64,000 nt of DNA from Anseranas semipalmata (GCA_013399115.1 VXAA01003849.1:1504685-1568684); one strand, 5' to 3'. Positions 1 through 14,090 are shown, numbered from the stretch's first letter. A program made the numbers and translations. The notes: generated by a model from the sequence alone, not told the origin.

Positions 1-3000
1 ATGCATTGGTATTGCTTTCTGAATAGAGTAAGACAAAGCAAAACAAAACATGCAGATTCATGTGATAAAGATTCAGTACAAGGTAGTAATTTACTTTGGC
101 TGTGGACTATATTCACCTTGATTTAAATATCTTAATATTTAATTATCTACATTCATCTTACTGAAATGCACATAAAGGAACTTCTTCAAAGAAATTAGCT
201 TTGAACATTATTTACAGACAAGGTGACAGCTGTCTAATTCATTCTCTTGTGCCAAGGGAGAACAGCAAAGTGATGTAGAAAGGTTTTGAACTGTATTATT
301 TAATTCACACAATAAATTTCAAGTAGAGTCATGTGGTAGGATTCTATTTGGTTCACTGACTTTCTCTGATTGTCTCATTAGATGTTTGTACGTCTACATC
401 TGGCCCACCTGAATAATTTCTTTAGTTGTCTTGAAGAAACTTTGAATATCAAAAGACTGTTTTTCCAACAGTGTGTATTCCTTCTGTTTGTGTGTGTATA
501 TGTGCATATGTAGCTTGAAACACTTGCAAGAGCACAGTATTGTCTTGAAGGCCTTGATGTAATGTTAATGTAGTGTAGTTGCTAGCAATGCTGGTTGCAT
601 ACTCTGTACTGAGCAAATTCGCTTCTGCCTTGAGTTACTTATTGACCACAGCTTGATGGGAAACAGCAGGAAAACAATACTGCAGGTGGGTAGACAGAAA
701 GACCTCTCAAGGTTTTGTCCAGTCATGACAGGATGCAAACATTATTTGTAGTGAAAAAAATCAGATCACTTTTGGCTTTGATTCTTCTCATAAAACAGAT
801 TTGGGAATGCTGTGCTCTGCAGTTTCTATAATCCTTTTAGCACTGAGCTGTGTAATGCTGGTCTTTCATTAAAATACTCTTGAGGATAAGGAAGAACTGA
901 TATACTCCTGACCTTACCAAACTTAGCATTTTGGAGAGAAGAATTCAAACTTTAACGTCAAATAGCTGGTATGTCAGTCCAGAGCACAGTAAATGAAAGG
1001 AAGACAGAAAACTTGAGATGTAAAAAGGTTAAAATCTATGTTTCAGCAATAAGCTTTGCAGAAAGTGATTGCTCTGATGTAGATTAAGCTGTACACTGAC
1101 CTTTCAAAGAATAAGCATTTTTCTCAACTGTCACTGTATCAATGCACAAAACAAGCAATATCATTAGGGAAGGCACCCAGGCTGGCAGACTTTGAAGAGA
1201 TTATGTCGATGAGTCATGACCCACCCATTCAGCAAATAAAGTGAAGGTTAAAGCTTACATGTATAGAATAAAGTTAACCGAAAAACTGCAATTACTTTGC
1301 TCTCTTTAAAACAAATCTTGGATGCAAAATCTGGGATTATTCAGAGCTAGTGTGCCCAAAAATTTCTCTCCCCACCCTACCTCTGCCAAATATAAATGGG
1401 CTAAAATCAGCTGTCATGAACCCCTCCAAACTTTTGCACCTATATGTGTTCCATACTCAGTGGGAAACAGCTTTCTGACCCTAAGATTTACTGTTCTGAT
1501 TTCAGACATTTTTCACCTTGCATTTGGCAAATTATGTTGGAGAAATATCCTCTGCAAAACAGCTAGCTTTTTAGGACACAGCAGCAGGCAAGGGCTCGAA
1601 TGTGGAACTTTCTTTTAAGCAGATATCATGTTTTTAAGAGATTTTTTGGGGTGAATGTTTTGTTGAACATCCTTCTTCTTTTTTTTTTTTTTTTTTCAAA
1701 CATTTTAGCAAGCCAAAAATTGCAACTGAAAAAAATGTTTTATCAGAGTAATTCCTCACCAGCTCTGTGTGCACATGTTGGAATCGAAGCCTGACTTTAG
1801 GCAGTAACTCAAGAACTGATCCTAGCAAGTAGGTAGATCTACTGCAAGGTTTTTGCAATCTTCACCAAATATATCACAAGTCAACTGTATCCATAGTGGT
1901 GCTTTATCATTCATATGAAAGAGCCACATCCGTAGCACTTGATATGTTGACCTGTTCTGGGATATATTCACTGTTGTTTACAGAAAAATGTGACTGCTCT
2001 TTTGAGCCCACAGCAGAAATTGTGGCAACAGGAAAGTAGGAATGCACAAAGGTTTAGGCTGTGCCAAACTGGTGGATTATTTCTTCATTGTGAGCAGCAG
2101 TTATATCGACCTCAGATGAACTAGCTGCTCAAGTTGAAAGTGTTTCCACCCCACAGGAGTAAACTTACGTTGCAATAGGTGTAATGAATGCACTGCTGTT
2201 GGGTAAATGCCAAGCTAGATTTAATCTAACTACACCGGCCAATAAATGAAGAGATGGTGGCATGAATTTCAACACTAAAATTCTGAGCAAGCCTGCCAGA
2301 GTGCGAGCTCTTACTTGAGGAGCCAAACCCTGTGTTAACACATCTTTGCTGCACCAGAACACAAACTGGCACGATTAAAACTAGATTTGGTATATTTACT
2401 CACGTTGCAATGATGGAGAACAGACATTGCTCTAAGTGCAGGGGTTTGGTGTGTGAACAGTTGCTGGCTGGATGGATCTATCTCAGGGCTGGGCGTCTGG
2501 GTTATTACAGCAGCCAAGCATGGTCTCAGTCTGGAAGAGCAGCAAACCACAGGCAGTTGAAGCCTTTTCTTCCATGGCTGTTATTCAGCTTGGAAGAAAT
2601 GGTCAATATCAAACTCCCTACCAAGAGCATTTCCAAACAAGACAGATATTTCCACTCATAAAAAGCAAAAATAAGCAGAAAAAAAAAATTGACTTCCCTT
2701 ATCCAACCCCTTCATCTGTGCATGAAACACAAGACCAGACTAATCCCTAGTTGATCACAGCTCACCGAACCACTTCACATATGTCAATCAAGGTTATGTA
2801 CGCTACAAAGTGCAGGCTGACATGAGGAATTTTGCACACTCAACTCAATGCCTTGAAAAGTGTCATTGATTTGGATGATGCTAGCATCAGTCTTTGTTCT
2901 ACCAAGTTTGAAATGTGTGGAAAGAAAAGGGAGGGTGGGAAAAGAGGCCATGGCGGTGCAGGCTTCAGCTTCTGTTACTGCAATGAAACCAAAGAGGCAA

Positions 3001-4080
3001 AGGAGTGATAAAGGAAGACACCAAATATGTCTTTCTGGTAATCACTCTTCATTCATTTGATATGACTGGGAGACCAGGTGGTCGTCACCGAACCAAAACC
3101 TGCTTTATCTGTGTACTACTGTTGTAGTAAAATGGAAATAAATGTTCTCGTGTTCTAATGCTATGCTCATTTAGGTTACACTGTTCTGTAGACAAGAGCT
3201 TTTTATCTGAAGAGGCCTATGAAAAAATGATTTGCCAAAGTAAATTATATGCACAACTATCTATGACACAGGCCAAACATGGGAAAGTTTTTTGTACCAT
3301 AGTTGAATGTGTAGAACTAAGATGTCCAGCAGCTTAATAGCCATGACTTGCCGCAAAGCAGAAAAGTATATGAGTACATATGCATAAATCCTTCCTGTGC
3401 AAGTGCTTGACATTTGAAGCTTTGCAAAGTTTCCTAATGAATCTCGAGATCAGTGATCACAGAACAAAAGGTCCTGACTTTGATTATTTTATGTTTCTCT
3501 TCAGTTAAGAGGGGGCTGTAGCACAACTGTCACATCCTCAGGAGTTCTCTTTGTGGTGAAACTCTGCTCATGATGGACTAATGCTACTCATGATGACATC
3601 CCACCGTCTCTCTGCTCACTGGCTTTAAAGTAAATGTATCAGCAAACAAAATCCATAATAATGTTTTTATGTCAATTATATATACCTACTTATTATTTTA
3701 TCTATTTTGTACAAAACTTGTTACGTGGCATTTTAGTGTGGACTGTGGTTAAACTGCATTCATTTCCATGATGTTTTCTGTTAAGAAACCCTAAGCGCGT
3801 GATAAGTTCATGTCTCTACAAAGTGTAAAGGTCCATTATTCATACCCACACAATGTTGCATTCCCTCTTTTCTTATATCTTTGTTTTTTAAAAAACAAAA
3901 GCAGAATGTGCTACTGCACTCTAATATTTAAGCCTTCTTAATACTCCATCTTGCATATAAGCACTAATAACATTTCTTTTCTCCTGCACCATCCCTTTCA
4001 TGCTCCATATTTGTCTAATTGGCATTGCCTTGAAAGCACATGCAAGGTAAGAACCTCTTGATGTCATGTTAGTCTCACTG
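1..4080. other. Unique non-coding DNA, no gene seen
   Basis: A+T-rich unique sequence. Open stretches reach only about 110 codons (2332-2661), overlap others on both strands and show no domain, signal peptide or composition shift. The only repeat is the T run at 1679. The 1322-1618 opening is also without recognisable features. Confidence 0.7.
1679..1696. repeat. T homopolymer, 18 bases
   Basis: A pure T run preceded by a short CTTCTTCTT stretch. Confidence 0.98.
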
Positions 4081-4106
4081 TATTATTATTATTATTATTA
4101 TTATTG
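4081..4106. repeat. (TTA)n microsatellite
   Basis: About nine TTA/ATT units in an uninterrupted run. Confidence 0.97.
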
Positions 4107-4180
4107 GTTTTGTGATCCTGTGACTAAGGCTGAATTAAATCTGGACTTCATGTTACACAGTCTTTGCCCACTTTGCTGCA

Positions 4181-4213
4181 AAAATCTGAAAATCTGAATC
4201 TGAATCTGAATCC
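4181..4213. repeat. (AATCTG)n short tandem repeat
   Basis: A hexamer-like repeat, AATCTG, in about four to five imperfect units. Confidence 0.85.
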
Positions 4214-7200
4214 TGAAAAGAACCTCTGCCAGGAGATAGTCAAACTAAGTTTCAGCGGTTCAGATAACAAAGAGTACTAGAAAAGACCTTTCACAGGCCC
4301 AATATTTATTGGATTTAGACTCATTTCAGTTTCCAGTTTCATCCACTTACATGTTCGCTGCTCACCCCGTCCTTGTAGTCCAGCAGTCTGAAGTTTGTTC
4401 TTCTGGACTAGGTAGTCCAATAAATGAAGACTTGCTCATCATATTAAACATGAGGGTTGCTGGAGGGTTTTCAGAACTATGACACTTAAGGAAAAGACTG
4501 GTTTGCACTCTGCCGAGGTTTATAACTTTGCAGAACTCATAAAAGCATTCACAATTGTTCTTGACTGAATCATCATAATAGCAAGCAGGTGCTTATATAT
4601 AATCATACCTTTTGGGAACTGTCTCAGATCATTTGTCTGCCTCAAAAGATGTTCCTCACAGCTATTCATCTGAAAGACATAAAATGACTCAAATTGGCCA
4701 CTTGGCTTTCATTTCTACCAGAAACAGTGTACAATTCAGGATTACTTTGTTGTTTACACATCATAAACAAGAGACACAGAAATGACACTTTCATATGTCA
4801 GAAGTAGTTTCTTTTGTGTTAATGAGTAAAAAGTCCCTCTATATTTTCACCCTTTTTTACAAAGTCTATTATGTCAATTTGATTTGTTTCATGAGACGTG
4901 TTGGACTGAAGGGGTATAAATGTGCTTTCTGGCCATTAATGCTTTTCAACTGACTTCAGGCACTTTAATGTATAGTGCATCACTAGTAAACAGACCCACA
5001 CAAAGAGAAGTCAATCAACCTTTAACACATACAGTGATTTTTTTAAAACAACAGAAAACGTTAATTTTGCTGCACAATTTTAATGTAAAAGAGCTCATCC
5101 TTTCCTTCAAATGACAATGAAATTAAATATTTCTCTTTCAACTGTCCAGATAGTCACTAAAGAAATCTCTTTCTTATACAGCCTTCTGGACTTACATCTA
5201 AGTGATTTAAATTCTTACACAGCATTTCAATCAACTTTCTTTTCAGAGAGTACCAGGTGAACCAGTTCTGAATAATTTTAGAGATCTTCATGAAAAAGAT
5301 CCCCCAAAATTCCACAACTGCTTCTTTTTTCACAATATAATTTGGATAATTTTCCCCTGCTAAATCAAAGATGTAGAAAGTAGTGAGGTATACAATGTAC
5401 CAGCTGGAGTGTAAAAGCTTTGCAACCGTTTTGCATTTTGTTTTGCACAAACCAATGGTCACAGCACACCATGGTAGACCTGGTCTCCACAGTCATCTGA
5501 GCAGCCTATCTTACAGCATCTCCTCCTTTAGATATTGAACCAATAAAACAGTTTGCTTCTGAAAAAAAAAAAAAAAAGAAAGAAAAAAGAAAAAAAAAGA
5601 AAAGAAAATAAACAGTAACAAAACTGAAAGAATGTATGGCGTCCTGATGTCAGTGGATAATTTTTATTTTCTGTTTTTTTAACATTTGTTCCTTTGCCCT
5701 TAAAACCTCAACACCATTATCCTGCAGCAAAGAATCAATCTGCTGAAAGAAAAGCTTCCAGGTCTTGTTTCCAAGTCTCCCAAAAAAGGCTGAGCAGTAA
5801 TCAAGAAAATATCTTGGTTTCTTTATGATTCCTCTTTTTCTTTGGGACCACAGGTTCACTTCAAAGTGCATTTATAAATCTATATCTGAAATCTCAGTGA
5901 AATGTGTGGAAGAGCCCTTCGATGTCAATGAATTGCATGTGAGACCTAACAAGTACTATTTTCCTTGATTTTGTCAAGCTGTACAGTGGGTAAAAAATTG
6001 ATTTAAAAACTGAACTAAGACTTAGATGATTAAGTATGGAAATGATGCTAAACTGTTTAGAATCAAATGTATATTTTTATATTATATTATATCTGTAACA
6101 TCAGTCTGGTAATTCAATGATTTTTATTTTTTTAAACTTTTGCAGATGTGTGCAGTTGAAGACTGATTTCACACTTTGAAAGCAGAAAGCTTTTGTTATA
6201 ACAACTTCTCTCAGTGGAAGTAATTGCCTTTGGAAGGTGAGATATTCTTGTGTCTCTCCACAGATTAATTCTTTTGGATCTTATCTGCAGTGGCAAAAAA
6301 TGGAACTTGTGTCTCCTTTGCTGTAATTTAAGCATGCTCAAACATTATTACCACTCTCTTTTCTAACCCTTTAAAGATACATTACCAGGTGGTAATGAGG
6401 AGATACTAACCTTGTTTGCTTTAGGTTTCATTTACAACTGGTATTTCTTCTAAGTGGAGCATATTAGTTAGAACTGACCTTTTCATTGGTTAAAAAGCTT
6501 CCAGTACACAAGTTAGCAAGTTGGAGAAAGATAGATGCAGGTTTTCAATTTTTTTTCTGACTACAACTAAGATACCAAAAGTCATTCAATCTTATATATG
6601 TTTTTTCTCTACATACTATCATGTTCATTTTGATGATCCAACTCCTGTAAAAGAAAATTTAACCTGTTACTAACTATCTGTGGAATTCACTGTGGAATCT
6701 AGCGTGTTTTGCTGCTGGGCTCCTTACTCCCAGGGACAGGCTTCCTCCTGCCTTATCCAGACCCAGGCCTCTGGCTGGCAGTGCAGTCAGTCTGCAATCA
6801 GCCATAAGGAGGTGTTCTGAGAAACCTAGAGAAAGTCAATAAACAACCAGAATTGAACCTGTGTGCTAGAGAAACAGATTGCTCAGGGTAGCTCTGCAGC
6901 AATGGTGTCGGATCACGGCAACCCAATTCCTCTTTGTAATGGATGGCCAGAGGGGAAGTAAAATGGATGCAGAGCAAAGTAGAAAAAGAGCAAAAAGTTC
7001 TCTAGAGACTTGGATGTCAAATGAATGTATAAGGGAACATTTACAGTACATCTTGTTTAACTGGAATTAAACTTATCTTTAAAACAATTCCCCAACCTGC
7101 AGAGTGTAAGAAGGACTGATTCTCTTTATTAAGTATAATCTTGTAAGATATCTACTTAAAGCAGATAATAATTAATTGCAGAAGTATACTATAATTAGCT

Positions 7201-8059
7201 TTTAATGAAAAGTACTTATAAAGATAAATATTTGTATACTCATTGTATCGATTAGAAGTTTAAGGAACAGAAAGGCTCAGGCAAATATCTGCAAGACCAG
7301 TCAATGATCCTTTAATTTTAATTTTGGAGAGATTCACACCACTTATTTTTAAAAATTGAGCTGAACTGCTCCAGTTATGAATCTAGCCAATTGGTTTCAC
7401 CCTATGCTTGTCTCTGAGTATCTCCAGAACTATCTCTTGTCTGAGCTGAGCTTTCTCTGTAGCTTTCTTCTAGAGATTAAAGCACCCCAAATATTAAGAA
7501 TCATCAAAGAAGGCAACGTTTATGGTGACTAGACTTGGTAGAGCATTTACTAGAAATCAGTGTAGGCTATTAGAAAACTATCCTTTACAGCTAAAGTTCA
7601 GGAAGGGACTGTGTGAATGGATTGTGATTGGTTTAGGAATCATGCTGATGAAGCAGGTCCACGTAGGCAACCTGTGCAAAGTCATGGCAAAAGCCTAGTG
7701 CCCTTTAAATGTGCAAACAAGGAAGCAAGGATTAAGAGCTGGAGAGGGTTTTTGCCACTTCACCTGGTAGTGATCATGCTTCTGAGTCTGGTTTTGGAGC
7801 TTGTAGTTTAAAAAAAGATATAAGAAATTGGGTGCATTTCACCTCTGAAAGAAGATCTCTTACAATGGAAAACATAGAGATTTAAATCTAATTATGTTAT
7901 CCAGAGAAGACCAAGATAAGCTTTGAATTTATGGTGTATGTACCATTGTGCAGAGAAGACAGTCAGTACTAAGGAGTTTTCTAATCTACTGGAGAAAGGC
8001 AGTGTAGAAACAGCTAGAAGTTAACTCTGGAGAGATTCTAGTAGAAAGAAATTACACAG
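4214..8059. other. Unique non-coding DNA, no gene seen
   Basis: A+T-rich. It holds the A-rich tract at 5561-5609 and a TAAT-rich stretch near 7165-7210. The longest openings (5157-5462 minus, 101 codons) have no family signature. A small G+C-richer patch at 6715-6800 is not assignable. Confidence 0.7.
5561..5609. repeat. A-rich / GAAA low-complexity tract
   Basis: A 16-base A run followed by GAAAG, GAAAAAAG and GAAAAG units, about 49 bases of purines on the plus strand. Confidence 0.97.
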
Positions 8060-8285
8060 GTGCTCAACACACGTTGGAATGAACTGCTGAAGGAAGTGCT
8101 GAATTTTTCATTTTTTGAAGCTTTCCTATCACAACTGAATGCCTGTCTGGAATTGCCCGAGTTGAAATCACATACTTGTGCTCAATACAAGCATACCTAG
8201 ATGTAATGCTTGATTGAGGATCTCATACTAAATAACTTAGTGGTCCTTGTTGACTTTAAAATATAGCAATCTATTTATTCTACAG
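8060..8285 (+). mobile_element. Ancient CR1-type LINE 3' end (turtle/crocodile-like tail)
   Basis: A decayed LINE 3' end. One frame from 8066 to about 8155 reads NTRWNELLKEVLNFSFFEAF and then LSQLNACLEL, which matches the C-terminus of CR1 ORF2 (general form HWNxLPKEVVxxPSxExFKxxLDxxLE). Downstream are GTGCTCAATACAAGCATACC, TAGTGGTCCTTGTTGACTTT and AAAATATAGCAATCTATT. These correspond in order to the GGCTCAATACAG..TGGTCCCTTCTGGCCTTAAAATCTATGAATC tail of the CR1 type abundant in turtles, as I remember that consensus. It differs from the ATTCTGTG-tailed copies in this window, so it is an older layer. Confidence 0.82.
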
Positions 8286-9671
8286 GCTGAGGGGAGAAGA
8301 AAGAGATAAAAATTATTTCCATATTTTCATTTTTGGAAGATGCTTAGAGAAATGTGATGCTGAGGTATATATATAGATAAATCGACAGATGAGAAATGAT
8401 GACTTCTTACCTTGAAAAGAAAATTCTCATACTTGCAATATAATAAAAGAAACATCAAAATAAAACCAATTAATTTTTCCTTTAATTATCACAGTTTCTA
8501 CAGCTGTTGAGCAAATTATAGCTTCTTTAATATGCCAATTTTGAAAGTACTTCACATTATAACCAGCAGATAACAAGGGAATAAGAGTAATTGGAATTAA
8601 ATTTATACAGTGGAGAATTCTCAGTTTTAATGTTGTCTAAATGGATTTTAACATATTGAAACTGCCAGAAACTCACATGTGAATAAAATCTGTTAAAGAA
8701 AAAGAAGAAGAAGGAAAAGAAGTATTAAAGTAAATACAGTTCCAGAAACTTTTGGAGTAAAATGTTCTATGCAACCCACAGCCCCCATGGAGTTTCACTG
8801 CCACTGATCAGCATTTGGATAAACTTAGTTAAGTGTCTGTACCAATAAGGAATAGATAAATCTCACAAAACATGACTCTCCTGGGTGACAGGTTATTTTT
8901 CTGCATGACATTAATCCTTTATTTCTCATGAGGTGAGAAACCTCAAATGAAACTCAGAGGAGAAGGAGGAAGTGCAGTTCTCTCAGAGAACAACATTGTA
9001 TTTTGATGTTGGTATTTGTTTCAGTCAGGTACCAGTCATGCTTAGAGCCCCGGCTGCACCAAGGTTTTGCAAGTAAGCATGGAAAGAGACCTTATGCAGT
9101 TGATCTTACAGCTGGAATAACCCATACAAGAGGTAGGCAGTGAAAGAAGCGTAGGCTGCAGTGACTTGCTTGAATACCCATGTGCATGATTGAATCCAGG
9201 CCCTGGGACTGGCACAGTACTGTTTGTCATCCCCAGCCATGAGAACTGGCACATGAATTACCACTAAGGCTAAGTTGAATCCCAAGAACACAGTCTCTGC
9301 TGGACCTACAGTATCTCCCTGCTGAGATATGGGGTTTCCTGAGCCAGTCAGCCATCCATCACCACACATTTGTGCAGCTTGCTGCCTGTTCATGGGACAA
9401 GCAGTTCCGTGCTCTTGTCCTTTCTAGTTCCTCACACACTGAAGGACATTTTATCTTGGGTGCACACAGATCTTGGACAAAATCCTAGCTGCAGGAATAT
9501 CTGTGTAAAACCGTCTGCTGTCTTCAGTGGGAACAGAATTTTGCGTCTCAGGTTGACGGACAAGAAACAATGCAAAAATGGCTTTGAAAGTGTGGCTTTC
9601 TAATGGTAGCAGTAGGACAGGAGCTGTTCTGTGAGCCATCAAAGATACTAACTAGCTTTTAGGGTTTGGAC

Positions 9672-9691
9672 AAAAAAAAAAAAAAAAAAAA
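9672..9691. repeat. A homopolymer, 20 bases
   Basis: A pure A run with no recognisable retrotransposon on either side. Confidence 0.98.
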
Positions 9692-11923
9692 GAACAATGG
9701 GTAGAAGCGGTGTTGCTGTGTATAAATGGCAATAATACTATCTGTATTATCATTGTAATTCCATTCTGAGGAGAAGCAAATTTGGAAGCAAATCTTCTGA
9801 TAGCTCTTTGTTTTATACATGTGTAATCACATTGTAGAGTGGTTTTGGAGCACATGAACTCATGAACTGGATACCTTCTGGGTGAAACAACCAAAAAATC
9901 CTGGGCCAAGACCATCAAACAAGAGCAGTGACACAGTGGTTGTTAGCTACCTGAGGAACCTGCTAGTGAGCAGAACACACAAGATTCATCATGTCCATAG
10001 GCTGGCCCAAGGCAAAGCTGTCATGGATTACCAGGAAAAATATTCAGTTGGTACTAAATCATGGTATTACCTGAGGCAGCAATGAAAGGAACCTTCATTT
10101 CATGTGTTTTTGTTTGAATCCTGGCTCCTGTAAGAATGCACTGAGATTAGATGTTACCCTGTCGCCAGATCAGGGCCATGATTTTCCCAACCCAAAGGCC
10201 CTTCATATCCTGCTCCTTACAAGACATTGGCAGGGAAATAGACTTCTGCTGCTGTTAGTGTCAGTATTTAAAATACCATTATAAACACAGAAACCTAAGA
10301 AGGAACAATGTTCCCTGTACAGATAGTAATGCATATGCAGGAAGAATATAGATGATTAATACTTAGCTGAAGTATTAATAAGAGTCTAATAATGGCTATA
10401 TCAATATGGTCTGCTGGTTTCTATGTACGTTTCATCTCTAATTTACAGTCAATAAGATTTTTGAATGGCACAGAAGTGCTCCACTTAAGCTACATGATTT
10501 CTAGGTAGCTGTCGGATATGAAGGTAAAGATGACAATGCCGCCTGGAAGGCCCAGAACACAACGTTCTCTAGAGAGTAGTGAAAAGATGATTTTATGACA
10601 TTATATTCTGACACTGTGTGAATCAATTTTAATGAAAGATATACGTGCTTTCTTTTGCTGCGATGAAACTGGAAATATTTAACCCCCCAGGCTTGAAGGA
10701 AAAAAAGTTTTGCTTTAATGGAGTAAAAATGTGCTACATCTTTGTATTGAACATGAGGTAAAAATACTTATGTTCCCATATTATTTTCACAGCAACTGAA
10801 TAAAAGCAACAGTATATACTTTATCTTTCTATTAGTAGATGGGATCTGCCTGTTAATTCCACCTTCCCCAGACTTTTAAAAAAGGAAAAGAAGATACCCA
10901 GACCTCCAAAGCACAAATATTTGCCAGAATTATGAGTTAATTAAAATCATCTTGCAGTCATGTGCTCTAAAGGATCAACATACTTTTACACATATGTGTG
11001 CAAAGAACATCCAGGAGTTTTTGAAATGCAGCTGTTTCTAGGGTGAAGTATAGCAACTAATTAATTGTAAAAGTACACAATAGCTTAAAACAGAAAGTGA
11101 ATAAAACTTTTTTTCCTGTCACAGCTGTAGCGTAATATAATCAGACAAAATACAATTATCCAGTTGGAATTTGAGAAGGATCTTATAATTAATGTAACTA
11201 TTTTTCTAAAGAAAATGTGGGATCTACATGCTATAGAGAAAACAAGAAATACTTCAAAGAGGCTTGCTACATCAGGGCTTTAGTTTTGTTTTTATTGAAA
11301 CAAGCCAACTTCAAGGTATCCCCTTCTCACTAAGAAGAAAGATTGGTTGATCAACAACTTAAATATACACTCCTAACATCTTTATTTTTAAATTTGTCTT
11401 ACTAATATCCTCCTATGGGATCCTGTAATCATATTCTCATGTATATTTATGCATTTCCCTTAAACAAAAACCAGGCAAGATGACACCCTACCTATTCTTT
11501 CTGGTGGTAATTCTACCTGTTGTCTTCATTTCCCATGGGGGACTATTTCCAAATTTTGTATGCTCTTGAGATAGATAATAGACTAAATGGGTTGTGTCTA
11601 TTCTTTTAATGTGATTTGTGTCTGTTTTGGGGATTCATTCTTCTTTTTGTTTTGATTTGTTTAGTTTTGTTTTATTAGTGTAATGAAAACTGTGCATTCT
11701 TCAATTACTTTCATTCTTGTTTGAAGATTCTGGCCTAACCTGTGAAGCAATTTTTTTTATTTTTTTATTTTTTGCTCAGCTTGCTTGTTTCTTGCCTTGT
11801 CTTTGCATTCTGTTCAAATGATGATAAACAGATTCAACAATTCATATTATCATCATCATCATTTTTGTGATTATTTGCTGAAATGAACAACATACAAATT
11901 GTGCCAGAAGCTTACATATACTA

Positions 11924-11975
11924 GCAAAAAACAAAACAAAACAAAACACCTTAAAACAAACAACAACAACAAAAA
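11924..11975. repeat. (AAAAC)n and (CAA)n low-complexity tract
   Basis: AAAAC/AACAA pentamer units, then a short ACACCTTA interruption, then CAACAACAAC triplets. Confidence 0.93.
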
Positions 11976-13374
11976 CACTGCAGATAGAAACAGATTACTC
12001 AGATAGAAAGATAAATTCTGCCATGCCACACATGTAATAGGAAGCTTCCTTAGTTTCAGATGTATGATATCTCTCTCTATGCAAACATCAAAGGATGATC
12101 TGCAAGTTTGGTTTGGTATTTGAAAGTTGTTATTGCTTCAAATCCAGTCCACAGGTATGGCTCTGTAAGTCCCTGATTTCACTGTAAGTATCATATATGT
12201 ATTAATGAAAAAGCCATTTATTAAGCTTTTGCAGTCCTTAATTTTAATTACTGCAATTAATGAATGGAACTGCAAGTAGAGTTCAACTGAGGGTTTTTCT
12301 AAACCATTAATGGGGACTCATTAATAATGCTCACGACAGTCTACTGGGAATTATCTAACAGCCATGAGACATTATGTATAGGACCTCAGCTTGAACTTTC
12401 GTGACTCCTCCTCAAATAAATTAATGATGTCCCACAAACTCTTAGGACCACATCTTCAGTTGTTCCAGAGCTTTGGAAGAAAGATGGTTTTAAAACCACC
12501 TTTGCCTCCTACCAAATCAAAATGAAATTTTATAACTCTGAATACATCATGGAAAAGATCTAGGTGAGAAAATTTACTCTACTTTTCACTCTGTAATAAC
12601 AAAATCCTCTTGGTGGACAAAAACTAGCTTAACACTAAACCTAAGCTTCTAGAACAGAACTGCTAGACTCTTTTAGGTTGCTACAGCCTTAGAGATATTT
12701 CGCAGCAATAGGATAAATTATGCTTCATCCTTTCAGCCAATAATGTTCCTTTAACTTTGACTTCTTTAAGAGCTATCACAGCATGAAATTGTATTTATTC
12801 TTAAAAGATCTGTGTCTTGTCCATGATACAGTTACAACAGCTTCCTCAAAATAGCCCCTGCACCTGCTGCTCCTTCATCAATCTAGATTCATATTTTACT
12901 TGTGTAAACTTTCATTCTAGCATTGATACAGGAATTGGAAGAAAAAACAGGACTCCCATCACAAAATAATACAATTATTTCAGTATAGCTCATGATTTCA
13001 AGAATTTTAATGGTCTGAAATCCCTTAGTTTATTTTTTTCAAAGCTATATCTCAAAATAATTTACTTCAATGTCACCAAAATAATTTGCTCAGAAGTTCC
13101 TGTTTTATCTTCTGTAGGTGAAAATGATAAAGTTGAAATAATCTATTTCAACAATTTTACAAATAAAATATGAGAGGATCAGTACATTTCCATCCAAAAT
13201 TTTCATATCTGATTTCAAAATTTGCTACTTATTTATTCAATCGATATGCTTAATGGAATGTCTGGAAGATTTATTGTTTTAAACAAGATGAGGTTAAAGG
13301 AAGCTGTGCGCAAATACAGTGAAGTTTATACTGTGGGATATGACCTGCTCTTAGCTTTGTTGACTTTGCACAGT

Positions 13375-13428
13375 GGACACATACCCAAGGGGGACACATT
13401 ACCCAGGGTAGACACATCACCCAAGGTG
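13375..13428 (+). repeat. 18-bp x 3 minisatellite
   Basis: Three imperfect copies of a unit of about 18 bases of the form GACACATxACCCAAGGG. Because the period is a multiple of three, the surrounding short open frame (13222-13473) reads a repeated hexapeptide (GHIPKG, DTLPRV, DTSPKV). That open frame is otherwise unremarkable and I do not call it a gene. Confidence 0.9.
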
Positions 13429-13956
13429 GCATTAGTGTTCTTGTCTTTTAGTGAGTGGTCTCTGAATAACTGAAATTGGTATTATAGATACCTCATCCAT
13501 CTGTAACAGGTAGATCTATTCAGAGTATATCCTGACTGTGCCAAATGCTGACACTGAGCTGATATGACAGACCATGAACTTTGCTCTGATTTCTGTGTGT
13601 TTGTCTGCACTGAGCTGTGCCACATGGTAAGTCATGGCAGGTGAAGAATGCAGAGGTTTCCCAGATGTGGTGATGAGGAGATGGAACAGATGTGACACCT
13701 TTGTTGCCTGCAATGTACATAAAAATGCACTAGGAACCTCCTAGCAACTCTCACCAGAATTAAGTCAAAAAATAAACTGCATGGCAATAAAGCAGAATAA
13801 AGGGTAATATAGTCTAAGAATGAATAAATGAGCAGACCCCAGGGTTTAATGATCTAAGTCACTTGAGTTAGCACAGCATATTTCCAATGAATTTATGATA
13901 CACTGGGAATTCACTGAAAGTGAATTTTCCCCTCTGCCTGTTTCCCTCTGATATAC

Positions 13957-13971
13957 TTTTTTTTTTTTTTN
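13957..13971. repeat. T homopolymer ending in an unresolved base
   Basis: A T run at 13957-13970 followed by a single N at 13971. The true run length is uncertain in this assembly. Confidence 0.97.
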
Positions 13972-13985
13972 GTAGTCATGGGTTA

Positions 13986-14090
13986 ATGGACTGTGATGAG
14001 AATCAGGAGATCAAAACTTAAGCTCTTGGTCTGTCACAGGTTTCCCCCATGACCTGAAAAAAAGTCCTTTCACCTTTTGGACATCCCTAC
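13986..14090 (+). mobile_element. tRNA-derived SINE relic (MIR/core-SINE type)
   Basis: The order of pieces resembles an old tRNA-derived SINE: GAATCAGGAGATC, then AGCTCTTGGTCTGTCACAGG, CCATGACCTG, then AGTCCTTTCACCTTTTGG. In amniote MIR and related SINEs this corresponds to GAGTCAGGAGACC..CAGCTCTGxCACxxxx..TGTGACCTTGGGCAAGTCACTTCACCTCTC. There are many mismatches and both ends are unclear. No functional tRNA gene is implied. Confidence 0.5.

Larger units (their letters stand above)
8286..13374. other. Unique non-coding DNA, no gene seen
   Basis: Openings at 9042-9642 overlap on both strands and look like chance. The A run at 9672, the AAAAC tract at 11924 and a TAAT-rich stretch at 12180-12320 are the only structure I see. 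Confidence 0.7.
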
